Assembly: GCA_045578045.1 (NCBI GenBank)
Contig: JAZNJM010000065.1
Location: 1-15,581, forward strand
Length of the DNA: 15,581 nucleotides
Direction of reading: 5' to 3'
DNA from: SIG653 sp045578045
Lineage (GTDB): Bacteria > Bacillota > Clostridia > Oscillospirales > CAG-382
Shown here piece by piece: positions 14,801 through 15,581 of the stretch (position 1 is its first letter; every line of letters begins with the position of its first letter). The position numbers and the translations under genes were made by a program. The notes beneath the pieces were generated by a model. It did no database searches. It was not told where the DNA came from and saw only the letters and a program-made list of their open reading frames with translations.

Positions 14801-15254
14801 TGCAGGTCTTATTAAGGAAGTAAATGGCGATATTATTTACGTTGAAAATGGACAGCGCGTTTATGCAGGTCTTGTTCAAGATGCAGACGGAAATTTCTAT
14901 TATATCAATTCTTCTAAGAAAGCAATTAAAAATTGTTCTTATACAATAAGTGCTTCTAAAACAAACGGTCTTGTTGATGCTGGAACTTATACGTTTGGCG
15001 AAGACGGAAAGATGATCGTAGAAGATAGAGAAGGTCTTTACTTTGATGCAGACGGTGAAATTCGCTACTATGTAAATGGTCAAGCAACGTATGCAGGTGT
15101 TGTTCAAGATGCAGAAGGAAATCTCTATTACATCAACTCAACCAAAAAAGCAGTTAAGAACCAAACATACTACATAAGCGAATCTAAAGCAAACGGACTT
15201 ATTGAAGCAGGAACATATGCAATCGATGCAGATGGAAAAATAATCGTTGACTAA
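11847..15254 (+). CDS. Secreted modular surface protein: three cohesin-like domains, discoidin-like domain, four C-terminal repeats
   Basis: An exported protein of 1135 residues. The signal peptide may be cut after Ala34, but IASC (19-22) also fits a lipobox, so a lipoprotein is possible. Modules: cohesin-like 1 (about 39-207); Ser/Glu/Pro linker of SVEEP units; a discoidin (F5/8 type C)-like beta-sandwich (about 248-394, NYALNKGYEV...LTIGDIQVYG); cohesin-like 2 (about 420-590); linker; cohesin-like 3 (about 637-808); linker; four repeats starting at residues 838, 916, 987 and 1063, each with DGEIRYY-, YAGVVQDADGN- and INSxKKAxKN-like motifs, in an A-B-A-B pattern. The cohesin calls rest on features such as AGDVIDVV, DFDETKLA and LINDGDxVxTIQFKVLDT. 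No dockerin, LPXTG or C-terminal anchor is seen; the repeats may bind the cell wall or glycans, as other tandem Tyr/Gly repeats do. GAGG nine bases upstream supports the start. It is transcribed alone, with a promoter like that of the ABC operon. The role could be scaffolding or adhesion. Confidence 0.85.
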   Translation: MKKTISAILLVATLLTTVIASCFVAGEKALVANAASESYYTLEVSAPETANAGDVIDVVMTAKNIKTELDAIEFFLDFDETKLAGVITESGEAMDKFMTVVPQYIMEYNGVEIGPASRYEQICKYDAENGVYECRFLDLLQYQMAKAGQEYKGLINDGDIVITIQFKVLDTVVNGDELVFAMNVVKGTTRGTLNGVVGTANTAKTVIGTADSSVEEPSVAPESSVEEPSVEEPSVEEPSVEEPSVEDNYALNKGYEVQSDLGYLGGKEDNGVILTDGIIPEKETAGQTVAFIGTGAVNTIIVNLGKVYTNINEIVVAGVVVNSNRKYADVVIEVSENGTDYSAVTNVALTETEIDTTIFNMSHTFDDVSAQYVKLTFTSKDYVLTIGDIQVYGSEKVEEPSEPEISDPASSEAPIDPNGIQFVLDVEAPSNAQAGDVIDVVISIKDIKTELDAIEFYFDFDETKLAAVITENGDAMNEFMTVVPQYTMEYNGSEIGTAPRYEQICTYSAEKGAYVCRFIDLMQYAMAKPGEEYKGLINDGDLVVTIQFKVLDTVAEGDELVFALSDVKGTTRVALLGVNGDSDKATTAIVKADVSAEEPSVAPSVDPEPSVAPESSVAPESSAAPEVSETPVVPGDVQFSLDIEAPANAQAGDIIDVVITIKDIKAQLDAAEFFLDFDETKLAGVITEVGDAMNEFMTVVPQYTMEYNGAVVGFASRYEQMCRYDAENGVYECRFVDLLQYSMAKPGEEYKGLINDGDLVVTIQFKVLDTVAEGDELVFTTVDGSVKGTTRGTLLSVKGYADTAKTVIGSSDPVVSEPETSDPVVSEPESSEPEIKEGLCFDADGEIRYYVDGQPTYAGVVQDADGNYYYINSSLKAVKNCSYTISSSRTNGLIRAGQYEFDADGKMIIPEGFGDGLKVDEDGEIRYYIDGQPIYAGVVKDDDGNYYYINSAKKAVKNQTYYISEAKANGLIEAGTYIIDENGRFAGLIKEVNGDIIYVENGQRVYAGLVQDADGNFYYINSSKKAIKNCSYTISASKTNGLVDAGTYTFGEDGKMIVEDREGLYFDADGEIRYYVNGQATYAGVVQDAEGNLYYINSTKKAVKNQTYYISESKANGLIEAGTYAIDADGKIIVD
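12516..12590 (+). repeat. 15-bp in-frame tandem repeat encoding SVEEP
   Basis: Four full 15-bp units TC[T/C]GTTGAAGAACCT (12516-12575) and a fifth degenerate unit (12576-12590) encode a Ser-Val-Glu-Glu-Pro linker. The unit length is a multiple of three, so slippage would change the linker length without breaking the frame. Confidence 0.93.
13461..13531 (+). repeat. 71-bp near-identical segment shared with 14112-14182
   Basis: The end of cohesin-like domain 2 matches the same part of domain 3 (14112-14182) at 69 of 71 bases by eye, while domain 1 differs more. This is more alike than the domains as a whole. Confidence 0.85.
14706..14777 (+). repeat. 72-bp near-identical segment shared with 15147-15218
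   Basis: C-terminal repeats 2 and 4 match over 72 bases with two differences by eye (TAT/TAC and GCT/TCT), whereas repeats 1 and 3 are more diverged in DNA. It encodes KAVKNQTYYISE...NGLIEAGTY. Confidence 0.87.
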
Positions 15255-15297
15255 TGATTTTTCTTAAAGCAGATTAACGTTTCAATAATAAAATTAT

Positions 15298-15325
15298 GCC
15301 CCCAATCAAATTTCTGATTGGGGGC
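15298..15325. terminator. Terminator after the cohesin-like gene
   Basis: A perfect 11-bp GC-rich stem GCCCCCAATCA (15298-15308) with TGATTGGGGGC (15315-15325) and a 6-base loop lies 43 bases after the stop codon. The following AATCGTTTA is a weak T-tract. Confidence 0.8.
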
Positions 15326-15446
15326 AATCGTTTATAAAGAAAATATAAAAATCAGTTTGACGTTAAAATTGAAAAAATAAATTGTTTTTTATCAATTTGG
15401 GTTTTAATATAACGTATTATATAGAAATATGAAAAATTAAGGTTCA
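15326..15446. other. AT-rich intergenic stretch between terminator and transposase fragment
   Basis: About 120 bp with no gene or clear hairpin. If the transposase on the minus strand belongs to a complete element, one of its terminal inverted repeats should lie here, but its partner would be beyond the window, so it cannot be identified. Confidence 0.5.
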
Positions 15447-15581
15447 TCATAAATTTTGGTGTACAAAAGAAGTGGGCAAAGACAAAAAACGAATATAAGA
15501 GAAAAAGAAATTAGTATTTCTAAACCCATAAGCATTACGTTTGGCTACCTTGATTTTATTGTTGAATCCTTCAAGTTTTCC
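15447..15581 (-). CDS. ISL3-like transposase, C-terminal fragment (runs off the window)
   Basis: On the minus strand a frame is open from the window edge to TGA at 15449-15447, giving 44 residues. It reads GKLEGFNNKIKVAKRNAYGF, then RNTNFFFSYIRFLSLP and a short tail. (G/N)xxEGxNNKIKxxKRxxxGxRN is the typical end of ISL3-family DDE transposases, with the Glu of EG(x)NNKIK expected to be the third catalytic acidic residue. The rest of the gene is outside the window, so I cannot tell whether the element is intact. It has no start codon here and is short, which makes it easy to overlook. It would mark the right boundary of the accessory block containing the ATPase, ABC operon and cohesin-like gene. 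Confidence 0.82.
   Translation of the reverse strand, partial: GKLEGFNNKIKVAKRNAYGFRNTNFFFSYIRFLSLPTSFVHQNL

Noticed and set aside
14466..15107. 213-residue minus-strand open frame over the C-terminal repeats
   Set aside because: It mirrors the repeat structure of the plus-strand gene, with Cys/Ile/Phe-rich composition and no promoter; a shadow frame.

Overview
This window most likely comes from an AT-rich, low-GC Gram-positive of the class Clostridia, possibly Oscillospiraceae/Ruminococcaceae. The lineage is inferred from the rnpA-yidD-yidC-jag order, the strong GGAGG-type ribosome binding sites, the Mn2+-type riboswitch, the A/T-biased codons and a secreted cohesin-like protein. It is not proven.

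Layout. (1) Positions 1-2700 hold the conserved operon normally found near the replication origin: the 3' end of rnpA, yidD, yidC with an unusually large extracellular insert, and jag/khpB, closed by a strong terminator. The mnmE/mnmG genes that often follow jag are absent. (2) Positions 2701-3130 are about 430 bp of non-coding repeat-rich DNA. It holds 13 tandem heptamers, a 21-bp repeat with a 60-bp period plus an inverted copy, and what looks like the decayed left end of an IS481-like element (three terminal-type repeats followed by a six-codon MSWKET transposase start). (3) Positions 3150-6069 are a one-gene unit: a sigma-A promoter, a yybP-ykoY (Mn2+) riboswitch with an intrinsic terminator, and a type II P-type cation ATPase, closed by a long hairpin. 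(4) Positions 6080-11565 are a two-gene operon of ABC ATPase-permease fusions (MacB/FtsX type) with an ATGA overlap. They probably form a heterodimeric exporter or mechanotransmission complex, and each carries a large extracellular domain. (5) Positions 11667-15325 encode a 1135-residue secreted modular surface protein: signal peptide, cohesin-like domain, discoidin-like domain, two more cohesin-like domains, and four C-terminal 71-78-residue repeats in an A-B-A-B pattern. (6) At the right edge, on the minus strand, is the C-terminal end of an ISL3-like transposase.

How the parts connect. The promoters of the ABC operon and of the cohesin-like protein are built alike: a TTTACATTT element, exactly 16 bp, a -35 box, exactly 17 bp, a -10 box, then similar leader sequence. 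This suggests that the exporter pair and the surface protein are co-regulated, which is the most interesting system-level signal in the window. The ATPase is probably a separate metal-homeostasis unit switched on by Mn2+. The whole block from 2977 to the right edge lies between transposon remnants, consistent with an accessory insertion behind jag.
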